A stretch of DNA of 64,000 nt from Branchinecta lynchi (GCA_023053575.1 JAKZAP010000005.1:1364001-1428000); one strand, 5' to 3'. Shown: positions 22,475 to 35,069, counted from the first letter of the stretch. The notes: a model not told the origin generated them from the letters alone. Translations and numbers: made by a program.

Positions 22475-23732
22475 GGTCGCTTGCCTTTTGGGATCCCAAA
22501 ACGTAAGTGACGGGATACCTATGATTTCGTAAAAGTTCTCCGTCTGTCCGTCTGTTAGAACGATAACTCTCAAAGGGGTTGAGATGTTTGGTTCAAACTT
22601 GGCATGAGGACTCTTTGGATCAAAGTACAGGTCAAGAAGATTGGCTCTGTAGGCCCATATTTAGTGGTGGGGGTGAGGTTTCAAGTTAAGGGTCGAAAAA
22701 AGGTATTTTTTAAAAGCTAGCGGGATAGCCGAATTAAGGGTAAAGGGATATGCTGAATCCGAATTTGAAATTATTTTCTGGCCAGACAAGTTGTTCACAC
22801 GGAATCCGGCAAAAACCTGAAAGTTTGTGAAAAGTAAAAGTTTCACTTTCACTTGATTGAGGCCAAAACCGGAAGTTTAGCATGAAGTTTTAAAACTCAA
22901 TGATGTAGTCGATATAGGTTGGAGCAGGTTTGGAACATATTAAAGACAAGCAAAAAGTGTATGCTTTAAGGGGTTGATATATTTTGTTCAAACTTGGTAC
23001 GACGATCCGCTGCGTACAGGCCAGATTCGTAGATGGGTCCTGTAGCCCTATTTAGAGGCGGGGGAGGGGGGTTCAAATTAAGTGTAGACAAATACATTTT
23101 CTAAAGCTAAAAAGCTAGAGTCATTTAGGGGGTAAGGAGGCACGCTGAAGTCATATGTGAACTTGTTTTCTTGCCGGACAAATGGTCCATGCAGAATCCG
23201 GCCTAACTGGAAATTTTGTTTAAGCTCTTAAGTTGTTTCTGAAGTCGGTTAGAGATTCGATATGGAGTAAGGTGACAGGCTGAATCCAGTTTTGAACTTT
23301 ATTTTCCTTGATGGATAAGCTGGCAGAATTTGCCAAAATCCAGAAAGTCGGATCAAAAGGTTCACATCTCAGTGTCACCAGCTCTTTTGCTCTGCATGCA
23401 GTTTGCCGGGAGTAATTCTAAACGAGGAATTTGGTCCAAGTGTAAGACTTCTCTGAAGTCGATTAGAGATGAGATACTGGAGTAAACATGCATACTGAGT
23501 CCATATCTGAACTTGGTTTTCTTATCTGATTAGTTGTTTGGCCGTAAGTTCTCAAACAAAACCTGAACGGTAACAATTTTTTTTGTACATGTTCAAGCGG
23601 TTGATAATGGATAAATAGCAAATTTTAAACGGGTCTGACGAAGACGGAGCTTCTACAAGATTCGATTGTCTAGATCAAGAAGTCCAATGAATATTCTATT
23701 TTTGGGATCCCATCGAAACCTTTGGTCTTGTT
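22475..23732 (+). mobile_element. Family E element
   Basis: About 1.26 kb between CTTTTGGGATCCCAAAACG and the standard right end CGAAACCTTTGGTCTTGTT. It contains the same internal units. The left end differs from the copy at 13.3 kb, so that copy, or this one, is a recombined form. Confidence 0.75.
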
Positions 23733-23876
23733 GTGTTATGCGTACTGAGGGTAACTGGTCGTCACCCTCTTAGTATTTACAGAGCACATTTTGTGAAGAT
23801 TCGGCTCAGTATCACTTCTTGCTAGTACGGTATATCGTTGAGTTTTTTTTTTGTAATCCGTTCTTTACTTTACAAG

Positions 23877-24062
23877 CTGCTGGAAATCCCCTATTCCCTC
23901 CCAATCCCCACCACTTTGGTACCTCTTATGTTTTACTTGACCCTGAGTCCTACCAGTTCTCCTCCGACGACCATAATGGCGTCCTTGACACTCCCTTCCC
24001 CATGTACATTCCTGAACTCCCTAAAGATAATGACATCTATCAGTTAGAGCTGGAAGAAACAG
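23877..24062 (+). CDS. HSPG2: Perlecan exon: acidic proline-rich linker
   Basis: A 186 nt, phase 1 to 1 exon encoding about 62 residues with no cysteine. It is rich in Pro, Asp and Glu (NPLFPPNPHHF near the start, LELEETG at the end). No domain is recognised. It lies between the Ig domain and the second LDLa cluster, so it is probably an extended spacer. Acceptor TTTACAAG, donor G|GTAAGC. A linker exon that is symmetric and domain-free is a good candidate for alternative inclusion. Confidence 0.8.
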
Positions 24063-24911
24063 GTAAGCCATGATTTGTATTCTTTCTGCGTGTTAACATT
24101 CCTTTTATTTAGTTCGGAAATCTTTGAAGGGTCTATCTCACTAGGAGAAAAATTGAGAATTGTTTTGATTCCTGTTGATATGTTTCGAGCGGTCAGTGCT
24201 GCAGGGATTTGGAGTTGAAACTTTCAGAAGGTGTGATTCAAGGTTTAGGATTTATGATCAATCAGTTTTATTTTGAACCCTAATAGCACTAGGCTAACAT
24301 GGACCGGAAAAATGAACACTCACTACAATACAAGTAAGACGCAAACTAACAAACAATAAATAAGAAACGAACATAGATCATGAACAGTTAAAATGTTTAG
24401 TAAAATACGGAACAAATGAATTTAGGTATCTTTCGGAAGATTTCGTAGGTGGGGTAACAATCTTGGGTTTTGGGTCGTCCTTGCTTCGCGTATTCGGTCC
24501 ATGAGAGGGTGTAACGAAGTCCGGAAGGAGGGTCCTGTGGCGTTGAGAATTCAAGATTTGGTGGCCAAAACGCATGTGAAGATTATGTCGTCTTTCAGAC
24601 AGTTTTTCGATATCGAGGATTTTTTTATCTGGACAACCTTAAGGGAAAAATATTCCTGAGCCCAGGCTGACTGGGAAGTCAGGGACAATGTGTAAGAAAC
24701 GATGCTGCAATCATGTTCAACAGCCTGACGAGGACCCTTGCCAAAAGGGCCCAAATATTGCTACCAAAGCATCGTAGCTGATGTATCCGTTTTAGTCATC
24801 GTTTGAATATATCTCGAGGAAGAAAAAAAAAAGAAGAAAAACTATGATTCATTATGGTTGTCTGACAGTAAATTTGAGTTTCATTGAGTTTTGGGGGCAA
24901 CATTTGAGACG

Positions 24912-25180
24912 AACTACGCTTGCGGCATTTTAAGCGAGACAAACCTGCGGGTTTGGAATTTTCTAGTAAAGCAAAGGTGCGGTCTGCCAGCAGACAAGGA
25001 AACAATGAAGGCTGTATAATTTGTTTGCAATGTTCAGAATATGAAGTTATCGGAACAAGCGACGGTGAACGACTGAATGAGTTTCAGTAGAGACGTTCTC
25101 TATCGCTAGTATCGCTGCTATTGAGTGTGTTTCAGTTTTGTCAAGTCTTGCCGCTACTAGCTAGTGTTATTTTGTTCTGC
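24912..25180 (+). repeat. Family S repeat, copy 2
   Basis: Second copy, CTACGCTTGCGGCATTTTAA to CTAGTGTTATTTTGTTCTGC. A short A+G-rich stretch precedes it. No coding capacity. Confidence 0.75.
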
Positions 25181-25850
25181 TTTAGACTGATGGACAGTTT
25201 CAGAAAGTCACAAGCCTTTCCTTGAGCGGAGAACGCCTTCGCCTACTTCTTCCCTTCCTTCGGAAACATTGTGAGGGGTCGAAAAAGGTGCTATTGTTTA
25301 TATTTCTGTTCGCGACGGGTCAGCATCTCTGTCAATAAGCCGTGTTGACGTTCATTGTTTCCAGAGTCATCGATAGCTTTTGGGAAATCGCCCCTTCGTC
25401 ATTAGAGTCCTAAGAGGAACTAAAGATGTTAACGTGATGGCCTCGATGGAACAGGATAAATAAAAGTGAATTGAAAGGCTGGGAAGAAAAAGAAAGACAG
25501 TGGAGAAAAATACCAAATAGAGCAGTTCACCTTTAAACATATGCTAGTGTTCGGCGTTTAGCCTTTTTGTAACACTACGATATTTCCTTCCGCTGGCAGT
25601 TATCCTCAAGAGGAGCCTCGGCAAGGAATTCGAAACATAGTTTCAAGCTAAATGGCTTTAAAGATCTACGCCTACGGCTATCATGACTATAATAGCGTCT
25701 AAAGTGCAAGCAGCCTAAGGGACATGCCTCTTTTTTCGTTGTTTGTTTTGGTGCCTTGTCCTATGTTCACTTATATCTCGTTTTTTGGAGAGTGTATCCT
25801 ACTTTCTGTGAAACCTTAATTTCTAGTATTTATCGTTGTGGTCTTTTCAG

Positions 25851-25985
25851 CTGAAGAACCAACCTTCCGTCCTCCAACTGCTTGTGCACTGAATGAAGCG
25901 ACTTGCATGAATGGGCAGTGTGTCGATAAATCACTAGTATGTGACGGAAACTTGGATTGTGCCGATGGATCCGACGAAATGCGTT
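25851..25985 (+). CDS. HSPG2: Perlecan exon: LDLa module 6, all but last Cys
   Basis: Encodes a short linker and an LDLa module from CALNEATC to ADGSDEMR. The first base (T) of the sixth cysteine codon is the last base of the exon, and the next exon begins GT, restoring TGT. Acceptor GGTCTTTTCAG, donor T|GTAAGT, 135 nt. An open reading frame runs from this exon straight into an intronic LINE, an accident of frame and not a fusion gene. Confidence 0.93.
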
Positions 25986-26049
25986 GTAAGTATTAGTTTT
26001 GTTTGGTTTTTCCCTCGTGGTTTTCTGATGGAGAAAATTGCCTGTCCCC

Positions 26050-28510
26050 TGCGTCCGAACTTGCTGCACTATGCATCACATAGTTCATTTGCTAAGGCTT
26101 GTCAGAAAATCAGAACACTTCTGTCAGACATTTCACGGAAAGGAATGAAATGGGCTCTTGTTGGGGATATCAACACTGATCTTCTGACTTCCTCTGTACG
26201 GACTGATTTATTTTTCGATTCTTTACCGGTAGCTCACAGTCTCATTGAGAAATCTCTACCCTTTTCATATATACATAATCGTGGCGCTAATGTTTCCAAC
26301 CTTGATCATTTGATTGTTTCTGAAACATGTCTTATTGACGGTATTGTTGAGGTTGATGAGGAGAAAATTGAGGACGACCATCTGCCTCTGTCTTTCTGTT
26401 TGGTTGTCCCTGTTTCTCGAATCAGTTGTCCAAATCCCAAGAAGGCCTGGATCCAAAAGCGTAACTGGAATCGTATAGATGCTGTGCTCTACATTTCTAC
26501 GTTAACTAATCTTCTCTCGCTTTTAAAAGTTCCTTTTCACCTTCTTCAGACTGGTATAGCAGCTACTACTTCGTCCGTTGATATTAATTGTTATTATAAC
26601 GAGCTTGTCCATTGCTTGAAATTGGCAGCCGATACTGCTGTACCGACTGAGAGAATTCGAGTTGGTACAAGGAAACCTATTTGGAAAGTCAGTCCTGAAG
26701 TTAAGAAGGCAAAAAACACGGCAAAATTTTGGCTAAAAATCTGGATTGCTTGTGGACGTCCAGGGAATGGTACTGTCTTTAATCTAAAAGCTAAAACGAA
26801 GCGTGAATACAAATCTTCACTTAAAAATGCTCGTTTGAATGGTTTGGATGCTCCCACTGACAAAAAAGCGTGGCAAAAGGTCCTTCGTACAGATAAAGGT
26901 TCAGCTGTACCTCCTTCCACGCTAACGATGGCTGACTGGACCAGCCACTACAGTGGTCTATTCAGTGGTTGCAAAAACCAGATTCAGCAGCACTTTGAAA
27001 ATTTACTTCTTAAATACCTACCAAGGAAGATATTTCAACCTTCTGTTCTTCCCGTTACTTGTTCTTCCATCGAAATTGCTTTCCGAAAATTAAGAAGAAC
27101 TGGTTCTACAGATTCTGATGACCTTAGTGCCGATTTTTTCAAAATTGAGTGTCCAGCTTTAACACAACACCTTCAGCTGCTATTTCAAATTTGTTTATGC
27201 CAGGGTTTGGTTCCGAATAGTTTCCTCTTGGGTACTATAACATCGGTGATTAAGCGAGGGAAAGACGCGGACATTTGCAAAAGCTATCGGCCAATTACAG
27301 TTTCTTGTACCATAAGCAAAATCCTGGAATACGTCCTTCTTCCAGAAATAGTTGAAAAATGTCGCTTTGGTTCAATGCAGTTTGGATTCCGTTCGAGCGT
27401 CAGTTGTGCGCACGCTCATCACATATTGACAAAAATGATGAAACAGGCTACCCGCGACAAGTCTGCTATACATATATGTTCTATAGATATAGCTGGTGCT
27501 TTTGACAATATAACGCACTCTCAGGCCCTATTTTCTCTCATTACTTCTGGCGTGAATCTGTCTGTTGTCTATCTGTTAAAATTTTGGTATGGTCATTCTT
27601 CAGTAAGGTTCAAATGGCAAGGTAGCTTGTCAGAGATTATTCCAGTCCGAACTGGTGTTCGTCAAGGGGGAGTCTTATCTCCCTACATCTTCAAATCGGC
27701 CATATCTTCTTGTCTTGATTCTTTGCATCCTGCTTACTTTTATAAAGACCACACCTTCAGCTACATAGCTTACGCGGACGACTTGCTCTTAGTAAGCCGT
27801 ACCCGATCCACACTCACCAAAAATGTCTGTAAGCTGTCGTCGGAACTTCTCAAAATCGGTCTTGAAGTTAACCTCTCAAAATGTGAGTACCTGCATTTCA
27901 ACCCTTCGTCAAATCGTTTGAATGCTAAAGCTTCTATCTCTCTTGGATCGTTCGTCGTCAGATCAACAGAATCTCTACGATGGCTTGGCATAACATTCAA
28001 ATCCTCGTTGTCAAAATTTTGCTCTTCGGTTGTTCAAGAAGTTTCTAGATCAATCCGTACCGCCTATGGGCGCATCGTCCCCAACCGGGGGCGCTATAAT
28101 CGTAAAGCTTTGGGAAAATTGTACAGCACCTTCTGCGCTCCTTCTATACTATTTCGTTCTGGTGTCACTCATGTTCTGCGAAAGAAGGAGATAAAAAAGA
28201 TGAGATCATGTTATTTTAAATATGCAAAGCACCTGCTCCACTTGTCGAAATTATGCCATAACCATACTTTGACGGAGAAGTTCAAAATTCAAGATGCAAG
28301 TGTTACCCTTTTGGATGTTTCTTCTTCGCTATCAAAAATCATTGACAACAGAACCCAACCAGCGCACGACCTTCTACACTGCTTCCTGGCCGACGATTGA
28401 AATTATGTGTCTTTTTGTGTATGTTTATGTGTTTTATTTACTTTCTTCATTTACTCCGCTTTCTGAAAACGGCGGGTTATAAATAAATTACTTACTTACT
28501 TACTTACTAA
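26050..28510 (+). mobile_element. LINE with intact endonuclease-RT frame
   Basis: A non-LTR retrotransposon in the intron that splits LDLa module 6. The frame is open to 28400 and begins partway through an AP-type endonuclease (GDINTDLL, SNLDHLIVS, DDHLPLSF). It then carries a reverse transcriptase with YRPITVSCTISKILEY, DIAGAFDNI, GVRQGGVLSP and the catalytic YADD at 27771-27782. The 5' end is truncated, as usual for target-primed reverse transcription; the exact start is not visible. The 3' end is an A+T-rich UTR and a run of TTAC repeats. The layout is CR1/jockey-like but the clade is not assigned. No stop or frameshift interrupts about 780 codons, so the insertion is young. Confidence 0.92.
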
Positions 28511-28720
28511 CGGAAGTTAAAGATCGTCTCTACCCAGCTTCCACGTCAATCCACATGCCAAACAGGTACGAATCTACCAGAAGCTCGCAACAGAAGCATG
28601 TTCCGTCGTTTATTCTTGTCACACGAGTACGTCGTGTGAAGTGCCGAGCGGAGCGTCAACGAATTTCTCGAGAAAATGTCAATCAAAGCGCAAAACTGTG
28701 GTTGAGTCCTTAACCAAGGA

Positions 28721-29114
28721 CCAATAAGCACCAGAACCTCCGTCTCCCTATCTCTGTAATAAGACCATGAGAATTCGAATAAATCCCTGTACTCTTGCCG
28801 ATGCAAATGAGCGGAGGGTAGGATCTGCGGGGACATCACAATTCGTTATCTCTACAAACAGCTATATCGCAGTAAAGCCACGAAGAAGAAACTTCCAATG
28901 TTAAAGTCGATTGGTTGTCTGGGCGCGCTGCATAGCGAGTCAGCGCGCCTCTTGCACTAATTCCTCTGATAGGCGCAAGGGCGAAGAAGAAAGTAGATGG
29001 GCAGCAACTCAAAGCTCAGCAAATACCTCTGGCTCAGCTAAGATTTGACAGGGTATCTGTAGTCGCTGCATGGGACCAAAGACGGAGATTCTATTGGGCT
29101 TGTTTGTTCTTGCC
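28721..29114 (+). repeat. Family L repeat
   Basis: Second copy of family L, about 390 bp, downstream of the intact LINE. It ends in GGCTTGTTTGTTCTTGC as the first copy does (TTATTTGTTCTTGC). No terminal repeats were identified. Confidence 0.75.
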
Positions 29115-29334
29115 TTAACTCATTAGGATGTGCTTCAAGCATTTGCGTTTCAGAATCCAGGCTATGGGATTGTACACAAGGATTATAAAGCAAGCCGTGT
29201 CTTTACTTGTTAGCCTGTCCACAACTTTGTTGGTAACCCAACGCGGACAGGTAACCTAAAGGGAACAGCGTATTTGCTTATTGCAGGCTGATACCGCACT
29301 AGGACAAGATCGAACATAACGACGCACAATTTCA

Positions 29335-29590
29335 AAAGATAACGGGATACCCACTATCTGTTAATGTTACACAGAATTTGTGTTACGAGCCTTTCAGAGT
29401 TTACGCGTTCGTAAAACGTAACGCATAAAAACTAGCATTGATGTTTTTTAAAACATAAACAAAGATTTGCGATTTTACGTTTTAACGAGAAAGCAACGCT
29501 TGAAAGGTCATAGCGGAAATGTTCTGTAACACTTGTCGATAACATCCCCAGTGTTGTCTGTTGAAATTGATCAATTCTTGTGTGAAAGTG
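29335..29590. mobile_element. Family J element, degenerate
   Basis: Contains CTATCTGTTAATG on one side and TAACATCCCCAGTGTTGTC on the other, separated by a core with CGTAACGCATAAAAAC. Matches family J in order and spacing but at low similarity. Confidence 0.45.
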
Positions 29591-29826
29591 TATTTATGTA
29601 CAATCAGGGTATAACCATTCTTGGTATAACCCCGACCGTGCGACGTGTTTTGTCATGATGTCTAGGCTCTTTGTTTCACTGACACCCATAGACGAGTGGC
29701 TGATTTTGTGGGTTCGGAAGGTTTTGTTTCGAGCATGTAGGAGTGCAATCTAACTTGTTTCACGCTTGAACCCCGTTTCTAATTATCTTCTTCTTCGTCA
29801 TTAAGAGTTGAGAAACGAATTGAGTT

Positions 29827-30083
29827 CAGAGCCTCGTTTTTGTTGCATGCTGCAGGTCCACTTCTCGGCGGATTCCGGACTGGTTCTTTCTACATCCGTT
29901 ATTGCACTGCAGCGCTTCCGAGGAAGACGGCAGCGCTTCTCGAGAATCACGGACTTGCTCCCCGACCAAGTCCGTGCTTCCCTGCAAGATGCTGCAGCGC
30001 TGCCGCTTCAACCAAAAAGAAAGTGAATACAAAAACGCATATTAGCGATGCGGCAGCGCTATTGCAACAAAAACGAGGCTCTG
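29827..30083. mobile_element. Family P MITE
   Basis: A 257 bp element with nearly perfect inverted ends CAGAGCCTCGTTTTTGTTGC and GCAACAAAAACGAGGCTCTG. The interior has GCTGCAGCGCTGCCG-type palindromes. Single copy here; target duplication not clear. Confidence 0.8.
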
Positions 30084-30551
30084 GTGTAATCTGAGGTAGT
30101 ACTAACACCCGTCTGCCGGACGGAACGCTAAAATGAGTATCATTCGAAGTGACAGGGAATGCTATGTACAATGTACATTCTGAAGAGTCATGCCCCCCTC
30201 ATCTCCCCTCCACGGCAACCCTCACGTCTTAGCGTAGTGCACAATGATTTGATGACCTTGCACTTCAGTAGGGGAGGATCGTAACAATCCCCGGTATATC
30301 CGGTACCGTGTGAGCTTATAGGTTCGTGTAACGAAGATGTATTTATTCCTGTTTTTCCCGGAACCGCGTAATGACGATATCTCATCAGAAAGCAATTTTG
30401 CTATGGAGCCGCGAACGAAAAAAGTTCATTTGTCATATAGGAAGGCTAGGGATTGGTTTGAAAGCTAGCGGTGGTTTTGGGGTTGGCTTTATTAATGTCG
30501 AAGAAGTGCGGCAGCCGATAAAGCAACATCAATAAGGAAAGTCGAAAGCTG

Positions 30552-31111
30552 TCCGAGGAAAATTATCTCAAAATGGTAGTAAGTAAGTAATTTATTTATG
30601 ACCCGCCATTTCGGAAAGGCGGAGTAAATGAAGAAAGTAAACAAAACATATACAAACACAGAGAAAGACACTTAATTTTTAATGTTTGGTCAGGAAACAG
30701 TGGACGACGTCGTGTGCTGGTTGGGCCCTGTCGTCCATGATTTTTGAAAGCGATGAGGAAACATCCAAAAGGGTAGCACTTGCATCTTGAATTTTGAACT
30801 TCTCCGTCAATGTATGGTTATGACATAATTTCGACAAGTGGAGCAGGTGCTTTGCATATTTAAAATAACATGATCTTAGTATGAAGTTGTACGAAAAAGT
30901 AGCACGCACTACCAACTGATGCTACTACATGCTACCATGGCAAGACTGGATGCTGCTGGAGCATGGCGGGATGCTACTGAATACTACTGCTTAAGATTAG
31001 CCCAGTGTGAGGCACATTAAATTAAAGTATTCTGTACTACTGCATATCAACACATGCAACTTTCTCGTACAACTACCAGAAAACCACACAGGCTACACAT
31101 TTTTCATCGGG
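30552..31111 (+). mobile_element. Family H MITE carrying a LINE
   Basis: The left piece (CCGAGGAAAATTATCTCAAA) and the right piece (30877-31111, ending TTTTTCATCGGG) are halves of one family H element, separated by the LINE fragment at 30578-30876. Confidence 0.8.
30578..30876 (-). mobile_element. LINE fragment nested in a MITE
   Basis: Reverse-oriented copy of the last 300 bp of the LINE: GTAAGTAAG tail, UTR and the C-terminal codons (CYFKYAKHLLHLSKLCHNH on the minus strand). Both flanks belong to one family H inverted-repeat element, so the LINE landed inside it. Confidence 0.88.
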
Positions 31112-31156
31112 TGAAGCAACCTGTACAGTTAGGATGACGTTTCACCGGAGCTGTTA

Positions 31157-31460
31157 CGTATGGAGGGGGATGGGGGAATGTTGTCCCCCATCCAATGTTG
31201 TTGACCAGTCGGTACAAACATAATGAGTTGAAGCGCCGTGATTTTTTTCTTCAAAACAGTCGAGTTTCCTTCAAAACCGTCGTTGCTTTCGTAAAAATGG
31301 TCAATTTTTCTGAAAAAAAAAACAGTCGGTAAAATGACGAGCCAGTCCGTAACCACCCCCTCACCCCCCCCCCCCCCAAAAAAAAAAAAAAAAGATGACG
31401 AGCCAGTCGGTAAATACCTCCCCACCCCCACCAAAAACGTTTTGGCTAGTAATGGCCAGG
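31157..31460. repeat. Family G cytosine-rich repeat
   Basis: About 300 bp with CCAGTCGGTA words, several AAAACAGTCGATTTTT-like units, a C-run followed by an A-run and the end CGTTTTGGCTAGTAATG. Related to 53337-53695 and to 10838-10985 inside the hAT element. Confidence 0.7.
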
Positions 31461-31882
31461 TAATGACTCTGCCTCTCATCACACTGGAACGATCAGAAGT
31501 TAATTGGTCCGCAACCTTCAGTGAGTCGTGGCAAACTACTTAGAGCATGGCGGGCCAGTAACCATGCCCGTTCATTCTTTGTCCCACTCCCGTTGTGTAT
31601 TTTCATTCACTACATTTTCATTTTCACAATTCTCTGCTGACCCGAACCCCAGTCATTATTTTTACATCGTGCACATGCACGTTTTCGCATGCATGCGTCT
31701 AAGATGATTTGCGATGGATAAATACAATTTTGGATATTTCGGTTGCACTTCTGGCTCGATAGCCAGAAGATGACATTAACAAACACAAGTTAAACATGGT
31801 CACATACAACTGTTTCCAATACGTATAACAGCCACCATCTGGTCCCAAGAAAGGGGACACCCAGCTAGTAACCTCCTCAATA

Positions 31883-32775
31883 AACAAGACCAAAGGTTTC
31901 GATGGGATCCCAAAAGTTCAAATTTGTCCAGACAATTGGGTCTTGTCTTCACCAGATCCAGTCTTCGCCAAACTCCTTGAACACTTTTACTATTAAAATT
32001 CAGAAACAGATTAAGGCCAAATAGCCAATCATATGAGAACACCAAGTTCAGATGTGGCTTCAGCATCTGTGTTTACCCTTTTTAGCCATATCTATTCTGA
32101 CGAAGCAGATCGAAACTTCCTGCTTTACTTCTGCCAATTTTCCGGTTTTGGTGGAAATGCGGAAATATTTGTCCGAAGATAAAGCTCAAAAACGAATTCA
32201 GCATGTATCCTTACCCCTACATCCAACCTCTAATAAACTTCAGATTAAACTTCTACTTTTAACAAATTTTCCGGTTTCAGCCGGATTCCGAGCGATCTAT
32301 ACGTCCGGTGATAAAATGATTGTCATATGCGAATTCAGCATGTTTACTATCCCGCAAATCGAACATCTTATCAAATGTTAATAAAACTTGCAAATTCTCC
32401 GGTTTTGGTCGGATTCCGGCCGAACTAATTGTCCGGCGAGAAAATAATTTTCATATTCGGACTCAGCACGTTTCCTTGCCCCTCAATCGATCCTCCAATC
32501 AACTTCATATTAAACTTTTACTTTTCACAAATTTTCCGGTTTTCGTCGGATTCCGGGTGAACTATTTGTTAGGCGAGAAAATAAATTTCATATTCGGATT
32601 CAGCATGTCTCCTTACGCCTAATTCGACTATTTCATTAGCTTTTAAAAAATATTTTGTGTTCCCCTTAATTTCAAACCCCTGAATATAGAGCTACATAGC
32701 CCATCTTTGAACTTGACCTGTACTTTGACCTAAAGAGTCATAGGTATCCCCCCACTTACGTTTTGGGATCCCAAA
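31883..32775 (-). mobile_element. Family E element, shorter copy
   Basis: Reverse orientation, AACAAGACCAAAGGTTTCG to CTTACGTTTTGGGATCCC, 890 bp. It carries fewer internal units than the other copies, as expected for gain and loss of tandem repeats. Confidence 0.75.
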
Positions 32776-33188
32776 AACAACAACAAAATACGAGCCGACC
32801 CGACCATCAATCTTCTTACAAATTATGAATTTATCACTCAATATTCAATCGAAAGCTTTTATTTTATTTTATGCTTTTATTTTATTTTTTAAAAACATTC
32901 GGAGAAAGTTGCAGGTCAAAACTAGATTGATATTTATTCCATGATTTTATAACAGTATTTCTAACAGAGAATCTTGATCTTCCTGTTTTTATAAACGGTT
33001 CCGTCACGGTTCCTTTTCCCTGTTCTACCATTCCGTATCGCGTTTATCGTTTGAATTTGCTGGAGTATTTTCTGCATAGCGTTCTTAGTCAATTTGAGAC
33101 ATCCCCCTCCACTTAGAGGTGATTAATTGCCAGTGAAATTGCATGGGGAACGCTAACAGTTGTAATGGAGTGTCCGTCCCTCCCCTAG

Positions 33189-33329
33189 GTCCCTCCAGCG
33201 GATTTGGATGCGAGCCGAACGAGTTCCAGTGCAGCAACAAGCGATGCGTACTTAAAACATGGAGGTGCGACGGTGATGACGACTGCGGGGACAATTCAGA
33301 CGAAAGAAGCTGCACGCAGTTACCATCAG
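33189..33329 (+). CDS. HSPG2: Perlecan exon: last Cys of LDLa 6 plus LDLa module 7
   Basis: Opens with GT, completing the cysteine codon begun 7.2 kb upstream, then PSSGFG and a full LDLa module, CEPNEFQC to GDNSDERSC. Acceptor TCCCCTAG, donor G|GTATTT, phase 1 to 1, 141 nt. The perfect codon repair across the large intron is strong evidence that 25851-25985 is the true upstream neighbour. Confidence 0.93.
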
Positions 33330-33599
33330 GTATTTAAAGGAGTTATTTCGGAAGTATTTTCGTATTTGCAGTCTCCAGGTTCAGTTCATTTCGATTTATT
33401 TTCAGAACCGATACAACGGTCAAGCCGATTTAGTGGTTTCGTCCATATTAACACTAATTATATACAAAAGATAATTCTGCACTAGTTTGGATATAACCAA
33501 GACTTGTCAAACATAAACACAAAATATTCAAATATATATGCGAGTTAAAAAAGTTGACGAAAGCGGGAACAAAACTTCGTAGGTAACGAGTCGGTGTGT

Positions 33600-34070
33600 T
33601 TTTAATTGGCTGCAATTTGGGAATTGGCTGGTATCACCCTAGGATGGGCGAATCCGAATCCGGATTTGGGTTGAAATCCAGGATTCATCCTTTTGGCTGG
33701 ATTCGATCTCCTGCTTGTCAGGCTGTACTCGGATTCGGACTCGGATTCCAAACCCTCAGTCTTACCAATCCTCTCCGATTTCTAGTCTACATCCTTGCAG
33801 TTTCCGTTATCCCAATTTTTGCACAGTGTGCTTTGGCAATACAACTTTTTGGTCTCCACCACCAACTAATCACGTCATCTGACTCCCTTACATATCAGTG
33901 TTGTTTGTCCCCTCTGATTTTTAAACTTCAACCTATGTACATGATTCGATTTTTGTTAAGTCGGATTCTAATCCGGATTCGATTCCGAATTCGAATTCTC
34001 AGCATGAAATGGTGGGTTCGGATTTAGAATCGGATTCGCACCTGGCCCTGGACTGAGATTCGTGTCTGTT
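33600..34070. repeat. CGGATTCG-rich intronic stretch
   Basis: Repeats of GGATTCG, AATCCGGA and complements cluster at both ends (GCGAATCCGAATCCGGATTT near 33647 and TCTAATCCGGATTCGATTCC near 33968). It may be an inverted-repeat element of about 430 bp. The frame through it is low in complexity and not called. Confidence 0.45.
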
Positions 34071-34700
34071 CATGATCGGATTCGCCGATCTCATAATCAC
34101 CTAATTTGAAGACGCTAGTTCGAACAAGACGCGGTGGGACCATGGAGTTTTATATCCAGCGGGGGGATTGGGAAGTGCAGGGCTTTGTCAAAGTAGCTCT
34201 CAACACAACAATCAAAGAGAAAAAAAAAAATACAAAAAATACAAAAAATGCTAAACATTGGCGGTGTTTGTTCTTAACATAAATAACTTTGTGGTTGCTC
34301 TAATATTTCTGTTTAACTATCCGCCAACAGTTTTAAGAAGAAAAAGTGTTTTCGAATACACTGAGACCTAATGAACAATTAATGAACCGTCCGAAATTGC
34401 CTATGGAAGGTGATTACATCCACTGTAAGGGAATGAAAATAGTTTCAGTTGTTTGTGAGTAATGTTGGCTTGTGTCAAGATTTTTGAGGAAAAAAGCTTA
34501 ACAGTTAAATCCATCTTAAGTTAGAATCGGTGAGTGGGTTCGTGTAGTCCGTTTCTTTTTTAAGCTCTGCGGACATGTTGGGGACCAGTTAGAAAGGGTT
34601 TCTTTGCGTATATGCTATTTCCGGAAATGATTGGAAATAGTTCTCAAGAACGTCGACTTGGCTTCCGTCGTTTCCGGGACCAAATACTCAGAAAAACATC

Positions 34701-35069
34701 AGTTGCATTTTTACACATACCATGGTATTTGATACAACGGTAACTGGATTTGTATTTTTCTCGTTTTTGCAGTTACGTGGTATCTGAAACTACAGTTGCT
34801 TTGCACTAACGACAATTACCGAATTTGTGCTTTAAGAAGTCATCCCTAAAGAAATACTAATATCCACTCACATCACAGGCACTTGTCATGGCACCATATC
34901 CTACCACTTTGACAAAAACCCAGGCTCCTGTGTTGGTGATGCTGAAAGTGAGATGAATTTCTTAGATACCACGATCAGTTACCACGGCAACTGGCCAGAT
35001 TCCACGGTAACTGCGAAAATGACTTAAGCCGTGGTATCAGATACCATAGTATCTTCCAAAATGCAAAAC
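34701..35069 (-). mobile_element. Family A element, diverged
   Basis: About 370 bp in the orientation of copy 3. The ends have decayed (AGTTGCATTTT and AAAATGCAAAAC) and no duplication is evident. Internal GATACCACG units are still clear. Confidence 0.75.

Noticed and set aside
25941..25985. Continuous open frame from the LDLa exon into the LINE, suggesting a fusion protein
   Set aside because: The exon's true frame differs (LDLa reads in another frame), a consensus donor GTAAGT follows, and the downstream exon restores the split cysteine codon.
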